Source: an uncultured Bacteroidales bacterium
GTDB taxonomy: Bacteria > Bacteroidota > Bacteroidia > Bacteroidales > UBA932
DNA length: 25,883 bases
Assembly: GCA_902491795.1 (NCBI GenBank)
Contig: CABUIX010000031.1
Span: 1-25,883, forward strand
Direction of reading: 5' to 3'
This document shows positions 6,882 through 14,769 of the stretch, piece after piece. The number at the start of each line of letters is the position of its first letter. The first letter of the stretch is position 1. Position numbers and translations under genes: made by a program. Below the pieces are notes generated by a model that was not told the origin of the DNA, did not search any database, and saw only the letters and a list, made by a program, of their open reading frames with translations.

Positions 6882-8972
6882 ATGAAGACAAGTTTCTACG
6901 CAGCAGCATTTGCTGCGCTGATTTTTACAGTATCGTGCAAAATGGAAAATCCGCTGCTCTCCGAGTCACCTCTGCCATATGGTGCTCCTCAATTTGACAA
7001 GATCAAGACAGAACACTATCTTCCTGCCTTCAAGGAAGGCATAGCCGAAGCCAAGAAAGAAATTGATGCCATAACATCCAATCCGGAAGAACCTACCTTT
7101 GCCAACACCATCGAGGCCCTTGAGTTCTCCGGAGAAAAAATAGACCGCGTCTCATCCGTCTTCTACAACTTGCTCGAGGCCGAATCCAGCCCGGAAATGC
7201 AGGCTATCGCAGAGGAGGTCTCCCCCATGATGACGGAGTATTCGATGTATGTTTCCCTCAACGACGGACTCTTCAGCCGCATCCGGGAACTCTGGGAGCG
7301 CAGGGATTCTCTCGGCCTCGATCCTGACCAGTACAGACTTCTGGACGAAACATACAAGTCTTTCGCCCGGAACGGCGCAAATCTCTCTTCCGAAGACAAG
7401 CAGACATACAGCAAATATCAGGAAGAACTCTCGCTGCTGAGTCTCAAGTACGGCAACAATGTTCTCGCCGCCACCAACGCATTCAAGATGAACCTGACGG
7501 ACGAGAATGACCTTGAGGGCCTGCCCCAATATGTACGTGACATGGGAGCGGTGACGGCAAGGGAGAACGGGCAGGAAGGATGGACCTTCGACCTTTCATA
7601 TCCCAGCTACTCTGCCTTCATGCAGTTCAGTTCACGCTCCGATCTCAGGAAGACTCTGTACCTCGCATACAATTCCAGGGCATTCGGCGGCGAATTCGAC
7701 AATTCGGACATTTGCCTTCAGCTCGCCAACCTGAGACTCAAGACGGCAAACCTGCTCGGATACGGGACCTATGCTGACTATATGGTCGAAAACCGCATGG
7801 CTGAGAACGTCGGGAATGTCGACAACCTCCTGGAGAAGCTGCTGACCCCGTCACTTCCGGCTGCCAGAGAGGAAGTCGCAAGGATCCTTTCGTTCGCCCG
7901 CGAGAACGGATATCAGGAAACCGAACTTCAGCCATGGGACTTCAGCTACTGGTCAGAGAAATACAAGACTTCACAATTCTCGCTGAGCGACGAGCAGCTC
8001 AAGCCGTATTTCGAGCTTGAAAGCTGCATCAACGCCGTATTCGGCCTCGCCACCAGGCTGTACGGAATCCGGTTCACCCCACGTCCGGACATTCCCGGGT
8101 ATCATAAGGACGTAAAGGTATATGACGTGTGCGATTCCACCGGACGCCATCTGGCACTTTTCTATGCCGACTTCTTCCCGCGGGCAGGAAAGCGCAGCGG
8201 AGCCTGGATGACCAGTTTCCGCGAACAGAGCATCAGGGACGGCGTCGAGACAAGACCGATTGTCAGCATCGTGACAAATTTCAGCAAGCCTACTCAGGAT
8301 GCGCCATCACTTCTGACCCACTACGAACTCACAACCTTCCTCCACGAGTTCGGACATTCCCTCCACGGCATGCTGGCCGAAGGCAGATATCCCTCACAGA
8401 CCGGGACAAGCGTGGCATGGGATTTCGTCGAACTGCCCTCACAGATAATGGAGAACTGGGCCTATGAGCCGGAATATCTCAAGCCTTTTGCGAAACATTA
8501 TCAAACAGGCGAGGAAATTCCAGACGAGCTCATCGAGAAGATTTCCGAATCAAAGAACTACAACGCCGCATACCTGCAGGTCAGACAGCTCCAGTTCGGC
8601 ATCATTGACATGGCATGGCATGACACCGGAAAGCCGCTTGAAGGCAGCGCACGCGAAATTGAGGCGAATGCCACAAAGGACATGCTGGTGATTCCGGTCG
8701 CCGACGGCACCTGCATGTCGACGTCTTTCACGCACATTTTCTCGGGAGGATATTCAGCCGGCTACTACTCTTACAAATGGGCGGAAGTGCTTGCGGCTGA
8801 CGCATGGTCGCTCTTCAAGGAAAAAGGAATCTTCAGCAGAGAGGTCGCGAACTCCTTCAGGGAGAACATCCTTTCCAAGGGAGACACTGAGCCGGCAGCC
8901 GTGCTTTACCGCAATTTCCGCGGTCATGATCCGGAGCCGGAAGCTCTTCTCAGATCACAGGGAATAGAATAA
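6882..8972 (+). CDS. dcp: M3 family peptidyl-dipeptidase (Dcp-like), lipoprotein
   Basis: Zinc metallopeptidase that removes C-terminal dipeptides from oligopeptides. The N-terminus has a hydrophobic signal and lipobox ending TVSC (Cys19), so the enzyme is probably anchored to a membrane facing the periplasm. The M3 active site is intact: HEFGH at residues 488-492 and the third ligand Glu517 in DFVELPSQIMENW. The LPYGAPQFDKIKTEHYLPAF segment near the N-terminus is typical of the Dcp/oligopeptidase A clade. Length 696 residues is full. pncB follows 22 bases later on the same strand, and no separate promoter is apparent there. Dcp rather than oligopeptidase A is inferred from length and secretion. 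Confidence 0.9.
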   Translation: MKTSFYAAAFAALIFTVSCKMENPLLSESPLPYGAPQFDKIKTEHYLPAFKEGIAEAKKEIDAITSNPEEPTFANTIEALEFSGEKIDRVSSVFYNLLEAESSPEMQAIAEEVSPMMTEYSMYVSLNDGLFSRIRELWERRDSLGLDPDQYRLLDETYKSFARNGANLSSEDKQTYSKYQEELSLLSLKYGNNVLAATNAFKMNLTDENDLEGLPQYVRDMGAVTARENGQEGWTFDLSYPSYSAFMQFSSRSDLRKTLYLAYNSRAFGGEFDNSDICLQLANLRLKTANLLGYGTYADYMVENRMAENVGNVDNLLEKLLTPSLPAAREEVARILSFARENGYQETELQPWDFSYWSEKYKTSQFSLSDEQLKPYFELESCINAVFGLATRLYGIRFTPRPDIPGYHKDVKVYDVCDSTGRHLALFYADFFPRAGKRSGAWMTSFREQSIRDGVETRPIVSIVTNFSKPTQDAPSLLTHYELTTFLHEFGHSLHGMLAEGRYPSQTGTSVAWDFVELPSQIMENWAYEPEYLKPFAKHYQTGEEIPDELIEKISESKNYNAAYLQVRQLQFGIIDMAWHDTGKPLEGSAREIEANATKDMLVIPVADGTCMSTSFTHIFSGGYSAGYYSYKWAEVLAADAWSLFKEKGIFSREVANSFRENILSKGDTEPAAVLYRNFRGHDPEPEALLRSQGIE

Positions 8973-8994
8973 ACGACAACCGAAAAGAAAGGAA

Positions 8995-10188
8995 ATGGAA
9001 CCACTGATAACACATTTTACGGACAACGATCTCTACACGTTCACATGCCAGTACTACATACTGGAAACTTACCCGCGCGCCGAGGTGGAGTATACCTTCT
9101 TTGACCGCAACAACGAAGTATACCCCGAAGGCTTTGCGGAACTGCTGCGCGAGCAGGTCGAGCACATGAAGGACGTGACCATAACCGACGAGGAAATCCA
9201 GTTCCTCAAGCACAGGTGCATATTCCTCCCCCTCTGGTACTTCACCTTCCTGCGCGGATACCGCTTCAGGCCAAGCGAAGTGAACATATCGCAAGATGAA
9301 GAAGGGCACCTGAACATCGTCATCAGCGGGAAATGGTTCTCGACCATAATGTGGGAAATGCCAATTCTTTCCTGCATTTCCGAGCTCATGCACAGACTTC
9401 GCGGAGATTTCGCCCGCTACGATGCCGCACTCGAAGAGAAAAGGGCAAGGGAAAAGACGGTGCAGATTCTGGAAAACGGACTGATTCTCGGAGACATGGG
9501 CACCCGCAGAAGATTCAGCTTCGCGCACCAGGAAATGGTCATCCGTGTAATGAAGGAAATTGCGGACTCGCACAAATGGCCGGGCAAGTTCACCGGGACA
9601 TCAAACGTCTGGTTGGCCATGAAATACGACTGTGTGCCGCTGGGCACCATGTCGCACCAGCTCATCAGCTTCGAAGAGAACGTAAGCGGAGTGCATGAAT
9701 GCAACTTCAACGTGATGAAGAAGTTCAGCGACGTCTATGACGGTGACAACGGACTCTACCTATATGACTGCTTCGGCGACGAAGTCTTCTTCTCCAACCT
9801 CTCGAAGCGCATGGCCATGATGTACAAGGGCCTGCGCGTCGACAGCGGCGACGAATTCGAGCAGACCGAGAAAATAATTGCAAAGTACAAGTCGCTGGGC
9901 ATAGATCCTGCGACCAAGCAGGTACTGTACAGCAATGGCCTCGACATTGCCAAGGCCATCGAAATTCACAGGTTCTGCAACGGAAGAGTGCAGGATTCCT
10001 ACGGAGTCGGGACTTTCCTGACCTGTGACATAGTCGGATGCGATCCGATGAACATCGTGATCAAGCTCACACGGGGCAGAATCACCGAGCTGCGCAAGTG
10101 GAACGACTGCGTGAAGCTGTCATGTGACCTGAGCAAGACCCTCGGGAATCCGGAGAAATGCCAGTATCTGATCAAGCTGCTCAAATAG
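8995..10188 (+). CDS. pncB: Nicotinate phosphoribosyltransferase
   Basis: Joins nicotinate and PRPP to make nicotinate mononucleotide in NAD salvage (Preiss-Handler route), cytoplasmic. Recognised by the N-terminal THFTDNDLYTFTCQYYIL, FLRGYRF, KWFSTIMWEMPIL, FAHQEMV, then GTSNVWLA and PLGTMSHQ; His221 in this motif is the likely phosphorylated histidine of the family. LRVDSGD and YGVGTFLT complete the phosphate-binding loops. 397 residues, full length. It is 22 bases downstream of the M3 peptidase gene and probably read from the same promoter; no functional link between them is evident. The last codons and stop form one arm of an inverted repeat (see 10168-10200). Confidence 0.96.
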   Translation: MEPLITHFTDNDLYTFTCQYYILETYPRAEVEYTFFDRNNEVYPEGFAELLREQVEHMKDVTITDEEIQFLKHRCIFLPLWYFTFLRGYRFRPSEVNISQDEEGHLNIVISGKWFSTIMWEMPILSCISELMHRLRGDFARYDAALEEKRAREKTVQILENGLILGDMGTRRRFSFAHQEMVIRVMKEIADSHKWPGKFTGTSNVWLAMKYDCVPLGTMSHQLISFEENVSGVHECNFNVMKKFSDVYDGDNGLYLYDCFGDEVFFSNLSKRMAMMYKGLRVDSGDEFEQTEKIIAKYKSLGIDPATKQVLYSNGLDIAKAIEIHRFCNGRVQDSYGVGTFLTCDIVGCDPMNIVIKLTRGRITELRKWNDCVKLSCDLSKTLGNPEKCQYLIKLLK

Positions 10189-10200
10189 CGGCTTGATCAG
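10168..10200. repeat. Perfect 10-base inverted repeat across the pncB stop; possible terminator
   Basis: CTGATCAAGC at 10168-10177 pairs with GCTTGATCAG at 10191-10200 around a 13-base loop holding the pncB stop. It also covers the stop of the minus-strand remnant at 10197. Neither side has a good T-run, so a bidirectional terminator is possible but weak. Confidence 0.45.
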
Positions 10201-10515
10201 TTCATGACCTGATAAGTGATTATCAGGTTGCTGCCTGTCAGCGGATTAACGGCTGCGGAATATTCCGCACCGCCAATGGTCTTCTTCCAGGTTACGGACT
10301 CCCCGTCATTGACGAATCCTGCCGACGAAAGCTTCGCCAGATAGGCGTCATATTTTTCCTGCGTACCCGAACGGTCCCAAACCTGGAACTGCTCATAATC
10401 CGACCCTTCAAAATAGTTCCCCTGAAAATCATGGTCGTATTCCGGAAACTGGCCACTCCTGCGCCAAGGTCACGGTCTGCAATGTAAGAAAAAAAACCAT
10501 TGCAGTATTCAGCAC
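10197..10515 (-). pseudogene. Frameshifted small secreted protein (about 100 residues)
   Basis: Two minus-strand frames join into one plausible protein. The upstream frame (ATG at 10500 or GTG at 10515) encodes a signal peptide, MVFFLTLQTVTLAQEW, then stops at 10431-10429. The downstream frame is open from 10469 to a stop at 10199-10197 and reads FPEYDHDFQGNYFEGSDY, then YDAYLAKLSSAGFVNDG, and ends GGAEYSAAVNPLTG plus a short strand. The frames overlap between 10432 and 10469, so a one-base insertion or two-base deletion there breaks the gene. The pattern Y-x2-L-x3-GF then Y-A-x-N resembles small secreted Bacteroidota proteins of unknown role; I cannot name the family with confidence. It may be a recent pseudogene or a sequencing/assembly error. 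The rest of 10189-10556 holds no other gene I can support. Confidence 0.55.
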
Positions 10516-10556
10516 TTTAGGATATTGAGACAAAATGAGTAATTTAGCGGAGATTT

Positions 10557-11189
10557 ATGGAAGAAGACGCAATCATACAGGAACTTATAAGACAGGCTTC
10601 AGACGCTGCCGAACGAATGTTCGGTGATGAGGACCGTGCGGTGTCCTCTTTCCTCAACATTCCCGACGCACGTATCATTCTCGAAGCGTTCAGGCAGCTG
10701 CCGGACCACGTCGAGGGCGAACTGACACCGTACCTTAAGGCAAAATACCTCGGACAGGTTGCAGAGGAGCTCCCGAAATACGATGTTCCCCGTCTTGTAA
10801 GGGAAATACGACTGTACCAGCTTGACCTGCTGGCAAAGGCGGAAAAAGAATCTTCTGCCGACACTGCCCGCAACGGAGAGACGCCTCTCACCTCAGGAGA
10901 AGTCAGAGAAAGCTTAAACGAGATTGACGACTATCTCGACCCTGCGGTGAGCATGGAGGAATTCTGCACCCGCCACCATCGCCACCTGCACTTCGATCCG
11001 GTGGAGCGCACTCCGGAATGGGAAGAACTCATATTTGAAGTTGAGACCGAAGTCATGAAACGTTGCGGCAAGCCTGGTTTCATGGGGTACTGTTTCGGCT
11101 ACTGGGCGGCCAAGGCCGATGTCCTCAGGACCTTCGGAATAGACTGGAAAAGCCCTTCGGAAATGAACCCCGGAGTCATGTTCGACTGA
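10557..11189 (+). CDS. Conserved-looking protein of unknown function
   Basis: A 210-residue soluble, acidic protein with no signal peptide or membrane segment; I do not recognise a named family. The N-terminal half is helical and charged (EEDAIIQELIRQASDAAERMF). A linker near residues 105-115 is Gly/Thr/Ser-rich. The C-terminal part has a His-rich stretch (CTRHHRHLHFDP) and a motif-like end, YCFGYWAAKADVL followed by GIDWKSPSEMNPGVMFD, which looks like a conserved small domain. It is the first of five same-strand genes and lies 30 bases before the YwqG-like gene, so it may share the transcript of the steroid-enzyme genes. No clear TAnnTTTG promoter was found; TAATTTAG at 10540-10547 is one base off. 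Confidence 0.8.
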   Translation: MEEDAIIQELIRQASDAAERMFGDEDRAVSSFLNIPDARIILEAFRQLPDHVEGELTPYLKAKYLGQVAEELPKYDVPRLVREIRLYQLDLLAKAEKESSADTARNGETPLTSGEVRESLNEIDDYLDPAVSMEEFCTRHHRHLHFDPVERTPEWEELIFEVETEVMKRCGKPGFMGYCFGYWAAKADVLRTFGIDWKSPSEMNPGVMFD

Positions 11190-11219
11190 CAAGCACATTC
11201 AAGGAAAACAAAAAATATA

Positions 11220-11855
11220 ATGGCCATAAGAATTACACCCAAGGCGACAGAGTCAAGGCTCTTCTGCTGCAGCAAATGGTGGGGCAACCCTGACCTGCCT
11301 CCCGGAATGGAATTCCCCACCATGGAGGTGGAGGAAGAAGGAGAAAAATACAGCTATCCGCTGACTTTCATCTGTCAGATAGACTGCGAGGACATTGCAC
11401 CGTTTGACAAGGATGGCAAGCTGCCGCACAGCGGAATGCTTTACTTCTTTGCAGCCATCGACGAATTCCTCGGATACGACACCCCCGAGCATCTCGGGAT
11501 AGGTAGATGGCCGAAGAAGGCGGTCCTGGTCAAATATACCCCAAGCATCAACATGGAGACCTTCAACTCCTGCATTCTGGTGGATGACAACGACCAGGAA
11601 CTCGCCTCCCCTGAAATGGCAATTGAGTTCAGCGAATGCGAAGACGGCGAAGACGGCATAAAGTTGTTCGGAACTCCTTTCTTCGAGGAAGTGCGCAACG
11701 AGAATCCCGACTGCGTAAATCTCCTGCAACTGGACGAAGACGATGACCTTCAGATGCGTTTCTACGACTCGGGCATGTTCAACTTCCTGATCAAGTCGTC
11801 CGATTTCGGATTCGGAAACTGGAAACGGGCATTCGGATACCTTCATTCTCTATGA
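11220..11855 (+). CDS. YwqG/DUF1963 family protein
   Basis: A 211-residue cytoplasmic protein of the DUF1963 (YwqG-like) family, function unknown. Family features visible are SKWWGNPDLPPGMEFP at the start, PLTFICQIDCEDI, the GMLYFFAAID strand, then NLLQLDEDDDLQMRFYDSG and NFLIKSSDF near the C-terminus. Composition is strongly acidic. Its TGA stop overlaps the ATG of the next gene (ATGA, bases 11852-11855), implying translational coupling to the 5-alpha-reductase homologue. Whether it contributes to steroid chemistry or is a passenger cannot be told from sequence. Confidence 0.8.
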   Translation: MAIRITPKATESRLFCCSKWWGNPDLPPGMEFPTMEVEEEGEKYSYPLTFICQIDCEDIAPFDKDGKLPHSGMLYFFAAIDEFLGYDTPEHLGIGRWPKKAVLVKYTPSINMETFNSCILVDDNDQELASPEMAIEFSECEDGEDGIKLFGTPFFEEVRNENPDCVNLLQLDEDDDLQMRFYDSGMFNFLIKSSDFGFGNWKRAFGYLHSL

Positions 11856-12619
11856 TCTGGCAAAATTTCAACCTGCTGCTGATAATCATGTCGGCAGTTG
11901 CCGTGGTGGTTTTCGTGTGCCTGTTCTTCGTCGATGCGGGCTACGGCAAATTCTATACGAAAAAATGGGGCCCGGCGATCAACAACAAACTGGGCTGGGT
12001 ACTCATGGAGTCCCCGGTATTCATCGCCATGATTGTACTCTGGCTGTGTTCCGACAGAAAAGACGACATTGTGCGCATCGTCCTGCTGATAATATTCGAA
12101 ATACATTATTTCCAGAGAGCCTTCATCTTTCCGTCAAGAATCACCGGAAAAAGCAAGATGCCGTTCAGCATAATCGCAATGGGCATGGTATTCAACACCC
12201 TCAACGCCATAATGCAGGGAGGATGGCTATTCCACGTGTCTCCTGAAGACTACTACACCCTCAAATGGCTGACGTCACCGCAGTTCATTGCGGGGACGCT
12301 TGTATTTGCCGCAGGAATGACGATAAACATACAGTCAGACAACATCATCAGGAACCTTCGCAAGCCCGGTGACACCAGGCACTACCTGCCGAAAGGGGGC
12401 ATGTTCAAATACGTGACATCGGCAAACTATTTCGGCGAATTCATGGAGTGGGTCGGATATGCCCTGCTTACATGGTCCTGGTCAGGTGCGGTATTCGCGC
12501 TTTGGACATTTGCAAATCTCTGTCCGAGGGCGGCAAGAATATATGAAAAATACAGGCATGACTTCCCCGACGAGTTCGACGCCAAAAGACTGAAACGAAT
12601 AATTCCCTTCATTTACTAG
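11852..12619 (+). CDS. Steroid 5-alpha-reductase family membrane enzyme (3-oxo-5-alpha-steroid 4-dehydrogenase homologue)
   Basis: Integral membrane, NADPH-dependent enzyme predicted to reduce the delta4 double bond of 3-oxo-delta4 steroids to the 5-alpha (flat, allo) form. Length (255 residues) nearly equals human SRD5A1/2. Glu53 (in MESP) and Tyr86 (in HYFQRAF) correspond to Glu57 and Tyr91 of SRD5A2, which hold the enone. The C-terminal NADPH-binding block has NIQSDNIIRNLRKPGDT, PKGGMFKYVTSANYFGEFME and ends IIPFIY, closely paralleling the mammalian protein as I remember it. Several hydrophobic helices are evident. It overlaps the YwqG gene by four bases and is three bases ahead of the OYE gene. 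Gut Bacteroidales have a homologue (5AR) making allo bile acids; the true substrate here could be bile acid, hormone or dietary sterol. Confidence 0.9.
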   Translation: MIWQNFNLLLIIMSAVAVVVFVCLFFVDAGYGKFYTKKWGPAINNKLGWVLMESPVFIAMIVLWLCSDRKDDIVRIVLLIIFEIHYFQRAFIFPSRITGKSKMPFSIIAMGMVFNTLNAIMQGGWLFHVSPEDYYTLKWLTSPQFIAGTLVFAAGMTINIQSDNIIRNLRKPGDTRHYLPKGGMFKYVTSANYFGEFMEWVGYALLTWSWSGAVFALWTFANLCPRAARIYEKYRHDFPDEFDAKRLKRIIPFIY

Positions 12620-12622
12620 CAT

Positions 12623-13876
12623 ATGATTGAGTCCAAGATATTCACGCCCTGCAACATCGGGCCGGTAACCCTGCGCAACAGGGTAATACGTTCCGCCGCA
12701 TTCGAAAACATGGCCTACGGCAACCGTCCTTCGAAGGACCTCTTCGACTACCATGTGGCAGTATCACGGGGAGGTGTCGGAATGACAACAATCGCATATG
12801 CCTCCGTGTCCCGTTCCGGCCTGTCCTTCGGTGCCCAATTGTGGATGAGGGAGGAAATAGTGCCGGAACTCCGGAAACTGACCGATGCGATACATGCCGA
12901 AGGGGCAAAGGCCTCCATACAGCTCGGACACTGCGGCAACATGACTCACCGCTCGACCTGCGGGTGCACCCCGGTAGGAGCATCAAGCGGGTTCAACCTG
13001 TATTCACCAACCTTTGTCAGAGGGCTGCGCAAGGATGAAATCACTGAAATTGCTGATGATTTCGGCAAGGCCGTAAACCTCGCAAGGAAAGCAGGTTTTG
13101 ACTGCGTGGAAATCCATGCCGGACACGGATACCTTATCAGCCAGTTCCTGTCGCCCTACACCAACAGGCGCAAGGACGAATTCGGAGGAAGCCTCGAAAA
13201 CCGCATGCGTTTCATGAAAATGGTGATGGCCAGAGTCATGGAAGCTGCCAGAGACGACATGGGCGTGATTGTAAAAATCAACATGCACGACGGTTTCAAA
13301 AAGGGAATGCAGACTGATGAATGCATCGAAGTGGCAAGGGAACTGGAAAGAATCGGAGTCCATGCGCTCGTGCTCTCCGCAGGATTCGTGAGCAGGGCCC
13401 CTATGGAAGTAATGCGTGGAGCGATGCCGATCAAGACTCTCGCCCACTATATGGACATGAAGAAATTCTGGTGGCTGAAGGCCGGACTGCACATCGGAGG
13501 AAGGCTGATGATTCCGACAGTCCCCTACACCGAAGGATATTTCCTCGAAGAGGCGAAAAAATTCCGCGCAGCCCTTAAGATGCCTCTGATTTATGTCGGA
13601 GGACTCGTGTCACGCAAGAAGATGGAAGAGGTGCTCGACGCCGGGTTCACCGGTCTTCAGGTCGCAAGGGCCCTCGTCAGGGACACCGACTTCGTCAACA
13701 AGCTCAGGACCGGAGAGATCGAGTGCAGCCAGTGCGGACATTCCAACTACTGCATAGGCAGGATGTACACTCTGGAAATGAAATGCCACAGCTGCGTGAA
13801 CAACTTGCCCGCAAATCTGGAAAAAGAGGTTGAAAAGGCCGAAAAGAGATGGAAGGACTACAACGCAAAAGCATAA
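12623..13876 (+). CDS. Old Yellow Enzyme family NADH:flavin oxidoreductase, candidate 3-oxo-steroid delta4/5-beta-reductase
   Basis: FMN-binding TIM-barrel enzyme of 417 residues. The start (KIFTPCNIGPVTLRNRVIRS) and the core EIHAGHGYLISQFLSP with His165, His168 and Tyr170, followed by TNRRKDEFGGSLENR, are canonical OYE features; IYVGG near residue 323 and the phosphate loop LQVARALVRD complete FMN binding. It lacks the C-terminal FAD/NAD domain of 2,4-dienoyl-CoA reductases and BaiCD. After the barrel is a cysteine cluster: Cys368, 371, 377, 388 and 391 (C-x2-C-x5-C-x10-C-x2-C), spaced unlike the classic CxxCxxxC cluster, so a 4Fe-4S centre is possible but unproven. In described gut Bacteroidales clusters a similar enzyme (5BR) interconverts 5-beta-3-oxo and 3-oxo-delta4 bile acids; the same role is inferred from its position. 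Confidence 0.88.
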   Translation: MIESKIFTPCNIGPVTLRNRVIRSAAFENMAYGNRPSKDLFDYHVAVSRGGVGMTTIAYASVSRSGLSFGAQLWMREEIVPELRKLTDAIHAEGAKASIQLGHCGNMTHRSTCGCTPVGASSGFNLYSPTFVRGLRKDEITEIADDFGKAVNLARKAGFDCVEIHAGHGYLISQFLSPYTNRRKDEFGGSLENRMRFMKMVMARVMEAARDDMGVIVKINMHDGFKKGMQTDECIEVARELERIGVHALVLSAGFVSRAPMEVMRGAMPIKTLAHYMDMKKFWWLKAGLHIGGRLMIPTVPYTEGYFLEEAKKFRAALKMPLIYVGGLVSRKKMEEVLDAGFTGLQVARALVRDTDFVNKLRTGEIECSQCGHSNYCIGRMYTLEMKCHSCVNNLPANLEKEVEKAEKRWKDYNAKA

Positions 13877-14679
13877 TAATCACAGGTGCCAGCGGCGGTA
13901 TGGGAAGTGCCGCAACAATGGAAATGGCACGCCGCGGATACAGGATAATAATGGCATGCCGCAATCTCGAAAAAGCGGAGGCCGTGCGCAGGCGCATCCT
14001 GTCCGAAGTCCCTGGAGCTCTTCTTCAAATTGAAGAGCTCCACCTGGACTCCCTCTCTTCCGTCACCGGTTTTGCCGGCAGGATGAAAAACGAGGCTCCA
14101 ATTGACGGGCTGTTCAACAATGCAGGAGTGCTTCCAAGAAGGTATTCTGAAACCGAAGACGGATATGAATTGACTGTCGGAACCAACTACATTGGACCAT
14201 GGCTGCTGTCGAACCTCATCATTCCTCTCCTCGGGGAAAACGGCTCCATCGTGAACATGATTTCAATATCGGCCAAGACTGCCGCTTTAGGAAGAGATTT
14301 CTTTAGTCGCGGAGAGAAAGATTTCCACCAGCTGCGCACCTATGCCGAAACCAAACTTGCTCTTATCTTTTTCTCTGTGGCGCTTGCGCAGAAGAAAGGC
14401 GTCCGGGTCAACATGGCTGACCCGGGAATCGTAAACACCGACATGATACGCCTTGGTAGATGGTTCGACCCTCTTACAGACATATTCTTCCGCCCCTTCT
14501 GCAACAGTCCGTCACGCGGAGCCAGACCGGCGATAAATGCCCTGTGCTCAAACGGAAACATGAAAATCTTCTCGGGAAACAGGCAAAGTGACATTCCGGA
14601 ATCCGTCTTGTCCCGCAAGGACGACATTGACTGGCTCTGGAACGAGACAGCCTCAAGACTGGAACAATACCTGCGGTAA
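13849..14679 (+). CDS. Short-chain dehydrogenase/reductase, candidate 3-beta-hydroxysteroid dehydrogenase
   Basis: A 276-residue classical-fold SDR. TGASGGMG (residues 12-19) binds the cofactor, Arg38 after strand 2 suggests NADP(H), NNAG is at 90-93, the catalytic Ser is probably Ser139, and YAETK gives Tyr165 and Lys169. The C-terminal tail after DPGIVNTDM is longer than in minimal SDRs and resembles the retinol dehydrogenase-like group, which includes steroid-active enzymes. It overlaps the 3' end of the OYE gene by 28 bases, so expression is coupled. With the 5-alpha-reductase and OYE homologues this fits the 3beta-HSDH of the gut Bacteroidales isoallo bile-acid cluster, reducing a 3-oxo group to the 3-beta alcohol. 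SDR identity is secure; substrate and stereochemistry are inferred. Confidence 0.86.
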   Translation: MEGLQRKSIIITGASGGMGSAATMEMARRGYRIIMACRNLEKAEAVRRRILSEVPGALLQIEELHLDSLSSVTGFAGRMKNEAPIDGLFNNAGVLPRRYSETEDGYELTVGTNYIGPWLLSNLIIPLLGENGSIVNMISISAKTAALGRDFFSRGEKDFHQLRTYAETKLALIFFSVALAQKKGVRVNMADPGIVNTDMIRLGRWFDPLTDIFFRPFCNSPSRGARPAINALCSNGNMKIFSGNRQSDIPESVLSRKDDIDWLWNETASRLEQYLR

Positions 14680-14707
14680 TCCCTGCCAAAGCATTCAAAA
14701 AGAATAT

Positions 14708-14738
14708 TTTGAAAAATCCTCGACGGAATATACCTTTG
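14708..14738 (+). promoter_or_regulatory. Promoter of yicC
   Basis: TTTG at 14708-14711, 19-base spacer, TACCTTTG at 14731-14738: an exact Bacteroidota promoter match. Predicted start around 14744-14746 leaves a leader of about 25 bases before the ATG at 14770. This separates yicC from the upstream dehydrogenase operon. Confidence 0.78.
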
Positions 14739-14769
14739 CAGGTTGAAAAACAAACGAAACCAACAACTT

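Noticed and set aside
14694..14714. AT-rich inverted repeat (TTCAAAA/TTTTGAA) after the dehydrogenase gene, possible terminator.
   Set aside because: The stem is weak and has no T-run, and the second arm is the -33 box of the yicC promoter.
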